Of a stretch of DNA of 64,000 nt, positions 27,185 through 35,673 are shown in pieces; the first letter of the stretch is position 1; every line of letters starts with the position of its first letter. The position numbers and the translations under genes are program-made. Where the stretch lies: NCBI GenBank assembly GCA_964602415.1, contig CAZRQL010000007.1, positions 49,933 through 113,932 of the forward strand, written 5' to 3'. The notes beneath the pieces are model-generated. The model had not been told where the DNA came from, ran no database searches, and saw nothing but the letters and a program-made list of their open reading frames with translations. Origin of the DNA: CAZRQL01 sp964602415. Its GTDB lineage: Bacteria; Bacteroidota; Bacteroidia; Cytophagales; Flammeovirgaceae.

Positions 27185-28309
27185 ATGAATAAAATCTTTG
27201 TAATCACCATGTTGGTATGTCTCTGTGCTCACGCCAAAGCCCAGGAGATAATTTTTGATTTAGAAGACCCCGAGCAAGTAATCATCAACGGCGAAAAGAA
27301 GCCAATCTCTGATTTGGAAGATGCCTTGAAGGAAAAAGTCAAATTTGAGCGGGAGCGACAATCGAAAGAGGCCTTCAATGCAGGTGCTAAGTTAGTTTCC
27401 GAGGCAAAGTGCAGCCAAGCACTGAGTTTTTTTAGCAAAGCCTACGGGATTGAGCCGGACTACAAAGAGGCTTATATGGCTGCCGCCCAATGTCAGCTTG
27501 AATTGGGTAAATATGAAGGTGCAATCGAGGATTTTGGGATTGCGCTTGAGTTGGATGCCAACCTTGATATGGCTTGGGTGGGCATTGGCAAAGCCCATGT
27601 AGCCACCAAAAATACCGAAAAAGCCTTGCAAGCCTTTGAAAAAGCCTTGTCTATCAAGCCTAAAAATGCACAAGTGGCCTACCAAATCGGGCTCATACAT
27701 ATTGATGAAAAAAATTATGCAAAAGCGATTTCTTATCTGGAAAAAGCCACCCTTAACGACAGCCGACTCGCCTCGGCATGGAATGATTTAGGCTCTTGCA
27801 GGCGCATCACCGGCGATCTTGCCGCCGCAGAAGAAGCCTACACCAAAGCCATACAAGCAGAACCCAACAACGCCACCGCTTTTGCCAACAGGGGCAGCGT
27901 GAGAGCCAAACTCAAAAAGAACGACCAAGCCATCCAAGATTACACAAACGCTATTCAAAATGAACCTTCAGCCCTCTATTACAACAACAGAGGGCGTATC
28001 AAATACGAACAGCAGGATTACAAAGCTGCGGACGAGGATTTTACTTCAGCCATTCAAAAAGACCCCAACTACTATTTTGCCTACCTAAACCGCTCTGCTG
28101 CCCGATTTAAGCTCCAGAACTACCAAGGAGCGGTTCAGGACTGTGACAAAGTCATCCAACTTGATGCCAACAATGCAGAGGCTTACCTCAACAGAGGCAA
28201 CGCCAAAGAAATGCTTCGCGATGAAGAAGGGGCTTGCAGCGATTGGGCAAAAGCAGCAGAGTTTGGTATTCCTGCAGCAAATTCTTACAGATTTTTTTGT
28301 GAAAATTAA
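27185..28309 (+). CDS. Exported TPR-repeat protein ahead of the PorE-like gene
   Basis: The protein has 374 residues from the ATG at 27185. The signal peptide (FVITMLVCLCAHAKA, cut before QE) is followed from about residue 55 by eight or nine regular 34-residue TPRs (e.g. AFANRGSVRAKLKKNDQAIQ). The next gene, a PorE-like protein, begins 14 bases downstream, so the two are probably one transcript and may act in the same envelope complex. A possible -7 box TAAATTTG lies at 27159-27166. Confidence 0.8.
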   Translation: MNKIFVITMLVCLCAHAKAQEIIFDLEDPEQVIINGEKKPISDLEDALKEKVKFERERQSKEAFNAGAKLVSEAKCSQALSFFSKAYGIEPDYKEAYMAAAQCQLELGKYEGAIEDFGIALELDANLDMAWVGIGKAHVATKNTEKALQAFEKALSIKPKNAQVAYQIGLIHIDEKNYAKAISYLEKATLNDSRLASAWNDLGSCRRITGDLAAAEEAYTKAIQAEPNNATAFANRGSVRAKLKKNDQAIQDYTNAIQNEPSALYYNNRGRIKYEQQDYKAADEDFTSAIQKDPNYYFAYLNRSAARFKLQNYQGAVQDCDKVIQLDANNAEAYLNRGNAKEMLRDEEGACSDWAKAAEFGIPAANSYRFFCEN

Positions 28310-28323
28310 ACTTTTAGCTGATT

Positions 28324-30360
28324 ATGAAACATTTGATTTTTTTCTTTTTGCTCAGTGCCACATGTTTGGCACAAAAAAATATTCCTTTTGAAAAAGAATA
28401 TTTCAAGGATGATAAAAAAGGCTTAAAAGATGCCATCAAGGCAATGGAAGATGGAGACGAAACCATCGCCCAAAGCGCAGGCAGTGATGGCTATGCCCTT
28501 GCTTTGCCATACTACATGGAAGCCTATAAATTCAACCCAAACAATGCCGAACTTAATTTTAAGATAGGCATGTGTATGATGAAAGGGATAGGCTTGGACA
28601 AAAAAGAAGCCATTCTTTACTTCAAAAAATCCTATTTGCTTGACCCCAATTACAACGTCAAAGACATACACTTTTTGATGGGGCGTGCTCACCACTACCA
28701 CGGGGATTGGGAAGATGCAATCAGAGAGTATGAACTTGCTCTCAAAAAAGGCGACCTCACCCAAGCCAAAATCGTAAAAAAACATATTGATGAATGTAAA
28801 AGGGGAATCGAACTTTCTAAAAAGCCTGTGCGTGCTTTTATTGACAACATTTCACCTGTTATCAATACACAATACCCTGAATACGGCCCGGTTATCACAG
28901 CAGATGAATCTATGCTGTTTTTTACCTCTCGCCGGCCTGACACACAGGGGGGGGACAAAGACACAGACGGACAATATTTTGAGGATGTGTATCTTAGTGA
29001 GAAAAAAGACGGCCAATGGACAACACCCCGCAACGTAGGGCGACCCATTAACTCCAACAAACACGATGCAACCATTGGTCTCTCCCCCGATGGGACTATT
29101 TTGTTTGTTTATGAAGAGGGAGAAATTTTTGAATGTGATTTTAAAGATGGAGTCTGGTCTAAGCCTGAAAGACTCAACAAAAATATCAACACCAAGCACA
29201 AAGAAAGTTCTGCCAGCATCACTTCGGACGGCAAAAGACTTTATTTTGTCAGCTACAAACCTGAGGGTAGTTTGGGGGGAGCAGATATTTATTATTCAGA
29301 CAAAGATGCCAAAGGCCAATGGGGACCTCCTGTCAATATAGGGCCTGCCATCAATACGGAGTACGATGAAGAAGGTGTATTTATCCACCCCGACGGTAAG
29401 ACTCTGTATTTCAGTTCTAAAGGACACAGCAACATAGGCGGCTTTGATGTATTTATTTCTAAGTTTGAAAATAGCAAATGGGGCACTCCCATCAATATGG
29501 GTTTCCCTATCAATTCACCCGACGACGACGTGTTTTTGGTGGTCAATGCCAACGGAAGAAGAGCCTACTATGCTTCAACACGCTCAGATACTCGAGGACT
29601 TGAAGACATATATGTAGTTACTGTATTGGGTGAAGAAAAGCCATTGGCTCTAAAAACAGAGGATAAATTATTTTCAGGGGCAGTAGCCGCTATCAGTGAA
29701 AAGATTGAAATCAAGCCCGTCGAAATCGTGAGAAGCAACCTTACTTTATTCAAAGGCACTGTTTTGGATTCATTGAATAAAAAGCCGCTGGGGGCTTCTA
29801 TTTCTATCACAGACAACGAAAAAAACGAGGTTATCTTTGAAAAAACATCTGATTCTCAAACCGGTAAGTTTCTCGTTACATTGCCTGCCGGCAAAAACTA
29901 CGGCATTGCTGTAAAGGCAGACGGCTATTTATTCCACTCTGAGAATTTCGATTTGCCCGAAGGAGGAGACTTCCAAGAAATCAATAAAACTGTATTACTT
30001 AAAAAGATTGAGGTCGGCAATACGGTTGTGCTGCGCAACATATTCTTTGACGTGGACAAATCCACCTTGCGCAAGGAGTCCTACGCCGAACTCGAGACAC
30101 TGCTAAAACTTTTGAATGACAACAAATCACTCAGAATAGAAATCTCAGGGCACACCGACAACCAAGGATCGGCAGACTACAATTTGAAACTTTCTCAAAA
30201 CAGAGCCAAGGCAGTGGTGGATTATTTGGTGAGCAAAGGGATTGCATCATCCAGACTCGAATCACAAGGTTATGGCCTTACCAAGCCTATAGCCACCAAC
30301 GCTACGGCGGCGGGCAGACAACTTAACCGCCGCACAGAGTTCAAAATTTTGAGTAAGTAA
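28324..30360 (+). CDS. PorE-like TPR / WD40-like propeller / CarboxypepD-reg / OmpA protein
   Basis: The protein has 678 residues. Domains in order: signal peptide (LIFFFLLSATCLAQ), TPRs (about 25-170), a PD40/WD40-like beta-propeller (about 175-440, repeats like YGPVITADESMLFFTS and EGVFIHPDGKTLYFSS), a carboxypeptidase-regulatory-like beta-sandwich (about 475-555) and a C-terminal OmpA domain with the peptidoglycan-binding motif ISGHTDNQGSADYNLKLSQ. This order and length match PorE, a T9SS component in Porphyromonas gingivalis that anchors the complex to peptidoglycan. Bacteroidota carry several paralogs of this architecture, so T9SS function is likely but not proven. No classic lipobox is seen. 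Confidence 0.8.
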   Translation: MKHLIFFFLLSATCLAQKNIPFEKEYFKDDKKGLKDAIKAMEDGDETIAQSAGSDGYALALPYYMEAYKFNPNNAELNFKIGMCMMKGIGLDKKEAILYFKKSYLLDPNYNVKDIHFLMGRAHHYHGDWEDAIREYELALKKGDLTQAKIVKKHIDECKRGIELSKKPVRAFIDNISPVINTQYPEYGPVITADESMLFFTSRRPDTQGGDKDTDGQYFEDVYLSEKKDGQWTTPRNVGRPINSNKHDATIGLSPDGTILFVYEEGEIFECDFKDGVWSKPERLNKNINTKHKESSASITSDGKRLYFVSYKPEGSLGGADIYYSDKDAKGQWGPPVNIGPAINTEYDEEGVFIHPDGKTLYFSSKGHSNIGGFDVFISKFENSKWGTPINMGFPINSPDDDVFLVVNANGRRAYYASTRSDTRGLEDIYVVTVLGEEKPLALKTEDKLFSGAVAAISEKIEIKPVEIVRSNLTLFKGTVLDSLNKKPLGASISITDNEKNEVIFEKTSDSQTGKFLVTLPAGKNYGIAVKADGYLFHSENFDLPEGGDFQEINKTVLLKKIEVGNTVVLRNIFFDVDKSTLRKESYAELETLLKLLNDNKSLRIEISGHTDNQGSADYNLKLSQNRAKAVVDYLVSKGIASSRLESQGYGLTKPIATNATAAGRQLNRRTEFKILSK

Positions 30361-30371
30361 ACGATTAAGTA

Positions 30372-30406
30372 AGAAAAACTCTATTCGTTGCGAGTAGAGT
30401 TTTTCT
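30372..30406. terminator. Bidirectional terminator hairpin
   Basis: A 12-bp perfect stem AGAAAAACTCTA / TAGAGTTTTTCT, extendable inward to about 16 bp with a TTG loop, lies between the PorE-like gene and the convergent small gene. The A/T-rich outer arms give a T-run on both strands. Confidence 0.8.
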
Positions 30407-30423
30407 TTGAATAATTAAAAGTG

Positions 30424-30624
30424 TCAGCAAGAGTGGCTATGCTCCTTGTCAAACTCGGCACAGAACTCACTGTCAGCAAACAAGTCGTCTAAGTCTCTTT
30501 TTAACTCAAGCCATTGAAAAAAATCATCATCGGTAGAGTTGCTGATTGATTCCAAAAATTCATTTTTAGAATCTTCATCTAATTCTTTGTAAAGCATTAG
30601 AACATCTTTTTCTGTTAGTCTCAT
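30424..30624 (-). CDS. Small acidic protein of unknown function
   Basis: This is a 66-residue acidic, helical protein from the ATG at 30624; a GTG at 30666 would extend it to 80 residues. It has no signal peptide. It ends in EFDKEHSHSC, and the His/Cys tail might bind metal, which is speculative. It is bounded by the bidirectional terminator on its 3' side. No family is recognised. Confidence 0.45.
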   Translation of the reverse strand: MRLTEKDVLMLYKELDEDSKNEFLESISNSTDDDFFQWLELKRDLDDLFADSEFCAEFDKEHSHSC

Positions 30625-30877
30625 GATTTCAGAATAATTTGTTTCGGTAGAAAAGCCTATTTGCACGGTAGATATGTGTTTTCATTCGATAAAACGAAAC
30701 TTTTACCAAAAGAGTACCAATAGCGGAAAAAAAATATTTTTTTTATCCGCTATTGGTTAGCTATCAAATATTTTCTCTTTGAGCAATTTTAAATTACCGC
30801 TAAGAATACCTTTGGAATTGGTAGATTTGAATCGCTTAATTGTCCCAAATCATAACAATACCCAATAAGAAATACAA

Positions 30878-32245
30878 TTGAAGATGAGATTTTTTCTATC
30901 ATGTACGGCAGTGGTTTTTTTGGCTTTTTTTGCTTGTAGCGGCTCAAAAAGACAGGCGAAAAGAGCGGCAGTTTTGGAGGCTTCAGGTATGAGTGAGGAG
31001 GCCGCCAATTATTACTGGGATGCTTTGAGGCGAAATCCCAAAAACCTTGACGCTCAAATAGGGTTGAAAAAAACCGGACAAGTTGTCTTGGACAAAATGA
31101 TTGAGGAGTTCATGCTCTACAATCAAGATAATGATGCAAAAAAATCCTATCAGCTTTCTCAAAAAGCACTCAAGTACCAATCTGACGCGGCACGATTTCA
31201 GGTGGCTCTTCAGATAGCCTCTCAGGTGACCAATGATTTTACACAAACAAAGAACAGGTACCTCGCTCAACTTTATGATAGGGGCAAGTCAGCATTGGAA
31301 GCCGAAAAGTTCGCAGATGCAGAGCGCACCTTGAGCGAACTACTTTCCATAGAAAGAGATTACCGCGATAGCCGCGAACTGTACGATATTGCCAGGCTTG
31401 AGCCACTCTACCGCACCGCAAAAGAACACATGGCAGGGGGCAAAAACCGCCTTGCATACTATAAATTTGAAGAAATTTTGCGCCAACTCAACTATAAAGA
31501 TTCTAAAGTCCTTCAAGAACAAGCCCGCAAATTGGGCACTACGACTATTGCTGTTTTTCCTTATCAAAACGCTACCCGTGCCAGAGATGCAGAAATGCGG
31601 CTTTATGCCTATTGCCTGTCAGAACTTTTGGCTGTCAAAAATCCTTTTTTGGAGGTGATGGATAGACAGAATCTTGATGTTTTGATGCAAGAGCAGAAAT
31701 TGGGTGTGTCGGGAATAGTTGATGACAATTCAGCCGCCCAAGCCGGTAAGTTATTGGGTATCAAAGTTGTTTTATTTGGAACGCTTTTGGAATACAGCGA
31801 AACCCCCTCAAGGCTGCAATCGGTACAAAAACAAGGCTATGAAGCCTTTTGGGTGCAGAAATATGACACTGCCACCAAGCAAAACATTAAAGTAAGGCAG
31901 TTCAAACCAGTTTTCTACAATGAGTTTAGTCAGTCTGTTGAAATAGCCGTTTCTTTTCAATACAAACTGATTGCAACCGAAACAGGGCGTGTTCTTTTTA
32001 CGTCAATTTTAGGGGATAAAAAAGCAGACAGAATAGAGTACGCCACTTACAACGGGGTAACCGACAACCTTTTTCCCGGCAGCCAAACCGCAGTGTCCAC
32101 AGACGCTCAGAGTAAAAGAAATCTCGATAACTTACTGAGAGCCCGAAAGACACTGAAATCCAACTCAGATTTGACGCAAGACATCTTCACCTCACTTGCC
32201 AAGCAAATGGCCAAGCAAGTAACAGAAATTTTTCAGCAAGACTAA
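30878..32245 (+). CDS. CsgG-like lipoprotein with N-terminal TPR-like region
   Basis: The protein has 455 residues. The lipobox FFAC (about residue 20) marks a lipoprotein. Residues 35-220 are helical repeats of TPR type. From about residue 225 the segment TTIAVFPYQNATR...LSELLAVKNPFLEVMDRQNLDVLMQEQKLG...AAQAGKLLGIKVVLFGTLLEY matches the CsgG/FlgO-type fold used in curli secretion and related outer-membrane assembly. In curli systems CsgG forms the outer-membrane channel; no other csg genes are seen. A TolC-like gene begins 28 bases later. Confidence 0.75.
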   Translation: MKMRFFLSCTAVVFLAFFACSGSKRQAKRAAVLEASGMSEEAANYYWDALRRNPKNLDAQIGLKKTGQVVLDKMIEEFMLYNQDNDAKKSYQLSQKALKYQSDAARFQVALQIASQVTNDFTQTKNRYLAQLYDRGKSALEAEKFADAERTLSELLSIERDYRDSRELYDIARLEPLYRTAKEHMAGGKNRLAYYKFEEILRQLNYKDSKVLQEQARKLGTTTIAVFPYQNATRARDAEMRLYAYCLSELLAVKNPFLEVMDRQNLDVLMQEQKLGVSGIVDDNSAAQAGKLLGIKVVLFGTLLEYSETPSRLQSVQKQGYEAFWVQKYDTATKQNIKVRQFKPVFYNEFSQSVEIAVSFQYKLIATETGRVLFTSILGDKKADRIEYATYNGVTDNLFPGSQTAVSTDAQSKRNLDNLLRARKTLKSNSDLTQDIFTSLAKQMAKQVTEIFQQD

Positions 32246-32273
32246 GCTTTCTTTACCTTTGTCAAAAAATGTC

Positions 32274-33731
32274 ATGCAGCACTCAGCATTATACCGTTTT
32301 GCATTTGTTGTGGGTTTTGTTTTTTGTTTATCACATATAACAAAGGCACAGGAAAAATGGGATTTGCAAAAATGTATAGAATACGGTTTGGCTAACAATC
32401 TTCAGGTCAAAGTTTCTGATATTTCCTTGCAGTCAACGTTAGCCACTGAAAAATTTACCCGATACAGTCGCCTGCCTTCCCTGACAGCCAACGCAACTTT
32501 GAACAACAGCACAGGGCGGACTTTTGACGTTTTTACCAACCAGCCTGTAGAGCAATCAGTTACCTATCTAAGCCCCAACCTAAACTCCAATGTGTTACTG
32601 TTTGGAGGGGGCAGGATTAACCACAATATCAAACGTGCAGTCGCCAATTCGCAAGCCGGTGGGTATTCGCTTCAAAAAGCCAAAAACGATGTGATATTGG
32701 CCATAGCCAATGCCTATCTTCAAGTTGTTTTTAGTTTTGATTTGGTTGGGGCGGCGCAAGTACAAAAGCAAAATGCAGACCAGCAACTCCAACGTACACA
32801 GAGTCTTATCAGCAATGGCTCACTACCCGAAAATGCGGTTTATGACCTCATAGCCCAGCAAGCCAACGCCGAACTCCAACTGGTAACTGCCGAAAACACA
32901 AAGTCTTTTTCCTATCTACAACTCAGACAAGCCCTCCAACTACCTTTGGAACAAGCCTTTGAAATTGTGATTCCTGACATAGAACCACAAGTGCAGCCCC
33001 TTGGTCAATCGGTTGGTTTGTATTATGCCCAAGCCGAGAGTTTTATGCCGGAGATTAAATCTGTTCAACTCCTCGAAAAAGCTGCTGAGTTGGGTATTAA
33101 AGTGGCGAGGGCAGAAATGTTGCCTACTTTAACAGGCTTTGCACAAATGGCCTCTGCTTACTCCAGCGCGCAGGATAAACGGATTGTCAGAAGACCCGGT
33201 TTTAGAGAAGTACCTTTCGGTTACACCAAAGACCCCAATAACCCCAATGATACTTCAAAGTTTCAGCCGGTTTATCAACTGGCCTCCAATATAGATATTG
33301 AAGATTTCGGATTTAGACAGCAACTCAATCAAGCCTTCAACTACGGCTTTGGGGTACAATTGAGCGCCCCCATTTTCAACCGATTTCAAACCCGCAACTC
33401 CATCGCCCAAGCCAATTTACAGTGGCAGCGCAGCAAATTGGATGTCGAAATAGCCAAAAACAATTTGCGAAGAACCATTGAATCGGCTTACAATGATGTT
33501 TTGACGGCGGAAAAAACACTTACAGCCCAAACCAAGCGCAGGGATGCTCTAAAAGAAAGTTTGCGCGTTGCACGACAGCGTTTTGAGGCGGGTGCTGCCA
33601 ACAGTTTTGAGCTTTCGCAAATAGAAAATCAATACAATACAGCCGTATTTGACCAAACAAGAGCCAAGTACGATTACTTTTTTAAGCTCAAAGTCTTGGA
33701 ATTTTACAGTGGCAAAGAGATTAAATTTTAA
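32274..33731 (+). CDS. TolC-like outer membrane efflux protein
   Basis: The protein has 485 residues from the ATG at 32274, where a signal peptide begins (AFVVGFVFCLSHITKA). The body has the two-fold TolC pattern: WDLQKCIEYGLANNLQVKV, then paired long coiled-coil helices, and near the end YNDVLTAEKTLTAQ...RVARQRFEAGAANSFELSQIENQYN. TolC proteins form trimeric outer-membrane tunnels for efflux or type I secretion. No inner-membrane pump or adaptor is adjacent; instead it lies between a CsgG-like gene and a DUF2911 gene, all in one run with gaps of 28 and 4 bases. Confidence 0.88.
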   Translation: MQHSALYRFAFVVGFVFCLSHITKAQEKWDLQKCIEYGLANNLQVKVSDISLQSTLATEKFTRYSRLPSLTANATLNNSTGRTFDVFTNQPVEQSVTYLSPNLNSNVLLFGGGRINHNIKRAVANSQAGGYSLQKAKNDVILAIANAYLQVVFSFDLVGAAQVQKQNADQQLQRTQSLISNGSLPENAVYDLIAQQANAELQLVTAENTKSFSYLQLRQALQLPLEQAFEIVIPDIEPQVQPLGQSVGLYYAQAESFMPEIKSVQLLEKAAELGIKVARAEMLPTLTGFAQMASAYSSAQDKRIVRRPGFREVPFGYTKDPNNPNDTSKFQPVYQLASNIDIEDFGFRQQLNQAFNYGFGVQLSAPIFNRFQTRNSIAQANLQWQRSKLDVEIAKNNLRRTIESAYNDVLTAEKTLTAQTKRRDALKESLRVARQRFEAGAANSFELSQIENQYNTAVFDQTRAKYDYFFKLKVLEFYSGKEIKF

Positions 33732-33735
33732 CAAT

Positions 33736-34230
33736 ATGCACTCAAATCTTATCCCTCGCATTTTGTTTTTTAGCTTGTGTTTGGCTGGTTTATTTGCTTG
33801 TAGCCGCCAATCGCCGTCTGTTAAAGCTGAAGGCTATGGCATTACGGTTAGATACGGGCAGCCCTCCAAAAACGGCAGGGTCATTTTTGGAGAGTTGGTT
33901 CCCTACGGTAAAGTTTGGCGCACGGGAGCCAACGAAGCAACAGAGATTACTTTTAGCAAAAACGTAACTTTCGGCGGCCAGCCTGTTTCGGCAGGGACTT
34001 ACACCCTTTTTACCATTCCTGAAACCGACAAGTGGACAGTAATTTTAAATTCCGTAACTGGACAATGGGGGGCTTACAACTACGACAAGCACAAAGATAA
34101 AAATGTACTCACTACCCAAATCGAACCCCGGACCTTGGAATCAGTTGTTGAAAAATTGACTTTTGAAATTGATAGTCAAGGAATTGGGATGGCTTGGGAC
34201 AATGTTAAAATTTTTATACCTGTTGAATAA
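33736..34230 (+). CDS. DUF2911 lipoprotein
   Basis: The protein has 164 residues from the ATG at 33736, four bases after the TolC stop. The signal sequence ends in the lipobox GLFAC. The body (VRYGQPSKNGRVIFGELVPYGKVWRTGANEATEITFSKNV, in parts, then GGQPVSAGTYTLFTIP and WGAYNYDK) matches DUF2911, a beta-rich domain common in Bacteroidota with no known function. Its place behind TolC and CsgG-like genes suggests an envelope role. Confidence 0.85.
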   Translation: MHSNLIPRILFFSLCLAGLFACSRQSPSVKAEGYGITVRYGQPSKNGRVIFGELVPYGKVWRTGANEATEITFSKNVTFGGQPVSAGTYTLFTIPETDKWTVILNSVTGQWGAYNYDKHKDKNVLTTQIEPRTLESVVEKLTFEIDSQGIGMAWDNVKIFIPVE

Positions 34231-34232
34231 AT

Positions 34233-35534
34233 CTATTTCACACGCCTGACTTTCAGAAAGTTCCCGCTGCTCTCTACTACAACAACCTTTTTTTGTGGCT
34301 CTATGTAGTCACCTTCGGCAATAGCGTCATAGAAGTTGTTTTCGATGAGTACTTTGCCGGCAGGTTTTAATACTGTATGAACGATGCCTTCTTTACCCAC
34401 CATTTCGTGCGGTTTGAAATCCGAGGTAAACCCCTGGTCTGTATCTAAGGATGTTTGAAGTGTTACGTTGCTGAGTGCTTTAGATTGCAATAAGCGAGGC
34501 AAAAACCACAGAACCCCCAGAGTAATTGCGATAAGCCCGATGACAATATAGCCGGAGGTTTCTACGATAACAGATGGCTCAATGGCTTGAAAATTAAAGC
34601 CATCGTTAGGCATTAAAGACAGCCCAATCGAAGCCCCCATCATCAGAAGACCGGATATTCCGCTTATGCCAAATCCGGGCAGCACAAATATTTCAAGCCC
34701 AATGAGCACAACACCAAGAAAAAACATTCCAATTTCCCAATATTCGGCAAGTCCATATAGTTGATGAGGGATGAAAAATAAAGCTGCGCAAATCAGTCCC
34801 AGCATACCGGGGAAGCCAAACCCGGGCGCGGCCAACTCCCATTTGATACCCACAACCATAAATATCAACAATAAAACGCTAACCCATGGTTGTAAAACAA
34901 AAGCCATAAAAGACTCTTGCCAGCCTTGTTTGTGTTGTATGAAGTGTTGGTTTTCTAAACTCTCTTTCATTAAAATTTCCCTTACATTCATAACCATGCC
35001 ATCAGCCAATCTTTGTGCAATGGCTTCGCCGGCAGTTAAAGAAGCGACTTTGTATTTTTCTCCGGGGATGCCGACCATTTTTTCTGCATTTTCAGGGCTT
35101 TTGCCTGTTTTTAGGGCAGATGCCCTGACCAAAGAACGTACGTATGAGTTCACTTTTTCCGAAGCAGGGGATCCGTCCGCAAGCACAGGGGTAGCTGCCC
35201 CCATACCAGCCGAAGGACTCATGTATAGTTTATTGCAGGACAAAGCTATAATGGCTCCGGCAGAAGCCGCGTTGTCATTAACAAAACCAATTGTTTTGAG
35301 TTGTGTCTGGTCTATGGCTTTACGGATGGTGATTGCATCTTTTAGAGTTCCCCCCAAAGTATTGATTTTGAAAATGATATTAGTACAATTTTGTTTTTCT
35401 GCATCTGAAATGGCTTTTTGTACAGACAGGGATGTATAGGTATTTACCTCTCCTTCGATTTCAAAGAGATACACTTGTGCATTCAGTTCCGCCACACTAA
35501 GCAACAAAAGCAAACACCATCGGAAGTATTTCAT
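34233..35534 (-). CDS. NfeD-family membrane serine protease (ClpP class)
   Basis: The protein has 433 residues. A signal peptide precedes a ClpP/SDH-like protease domain with the catalytic serine in DNAASAGAIIALS and a conserved lysine in the SPENAEKMVG region. Four or five transmembrane helices follow (about 210-335; IGMFFLGVVLIGLEIFV, SGLLMMGASIGLSLM, IVIGLIAITLGVLWF), then a C-terminal NfeD OB-fold (VGKEGIVHTVLKPAGKVLIEN). Such proteins cleave membrane-associated substrates such as stomatins; no stomatin gene is adjacent here. It is convergent with the DUF2911 gene, two bases apart, with no terminator visible. Confidence 0.88.
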   Translation of the reverse strand: MKYFRWCLLLLLSVAELNAQVYLFEIEGEVNTYTSLSVQKAISDAEKQNCTNIIFKINTLGGTLKDAITIRKAIDQTQLKTIGFVNDNAASAGAIIALSCNKLYMSPSAGMGAATPVLADGSPASEKVNSYVRSLVRASALKTGKSPENAEKMVGIPGEKYKVASLTAGEAIAQRLADGMVMNVREILMKESLENQHFIQHKQGWQESFMAFVLQPWVSVLLLIFMVVGIKWELAAPGFGFPGMLGLICAALFFIPHQLYGLAEYWEIGMFFLGVVLIGLEIFVLPGFGISGISGLLMMGASIGLSLMPNDGFNFQAIEPSVIVETSGYIVIGLIAITLGVLWFLPRLLQSKALSNVTLQTSLDTDQGFTSDFKPHEMVGKEGIVHTVLKPAGKVLIENNFYDAIAEGDYIEPQKKVVVVESSGNFLKVRRVK

Positions 35535-35587
35535 ACGTTAGGATTTTTTGCAATATACAAACGCAACGTTTCCAATTAAAGTTGGTC

Positions 35588-35618
35588 TTTGTTTTTGTGA
35601 AAGAGTTTGCTATAATTG
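35588..35618 (+). promoter_or_regulatory. Promoter candidate of the giant T9SS cargo gene
   Basis: TTTG (35588-35591), a 19-base spacer and TATAATTG (35611-35618, one mismatch to TAnnTTTG) give a likely promoter. The leader to the ATG at 35674 would be about 50 bases. Confidence 0.5.
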
Positions 35619-35673
35619 AGACTTGAAAAATCATCAATTTTTTGCTTTTGATTTGAAAAACAAATATTTTATT

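Noticed and set aside
34771..35439. 222-residue open frame opposite the NfeD protease gene
   Set aside because: The sense strand encodes a complete NfeD/ClpP-class protein; the antisense product has no recognisable features.
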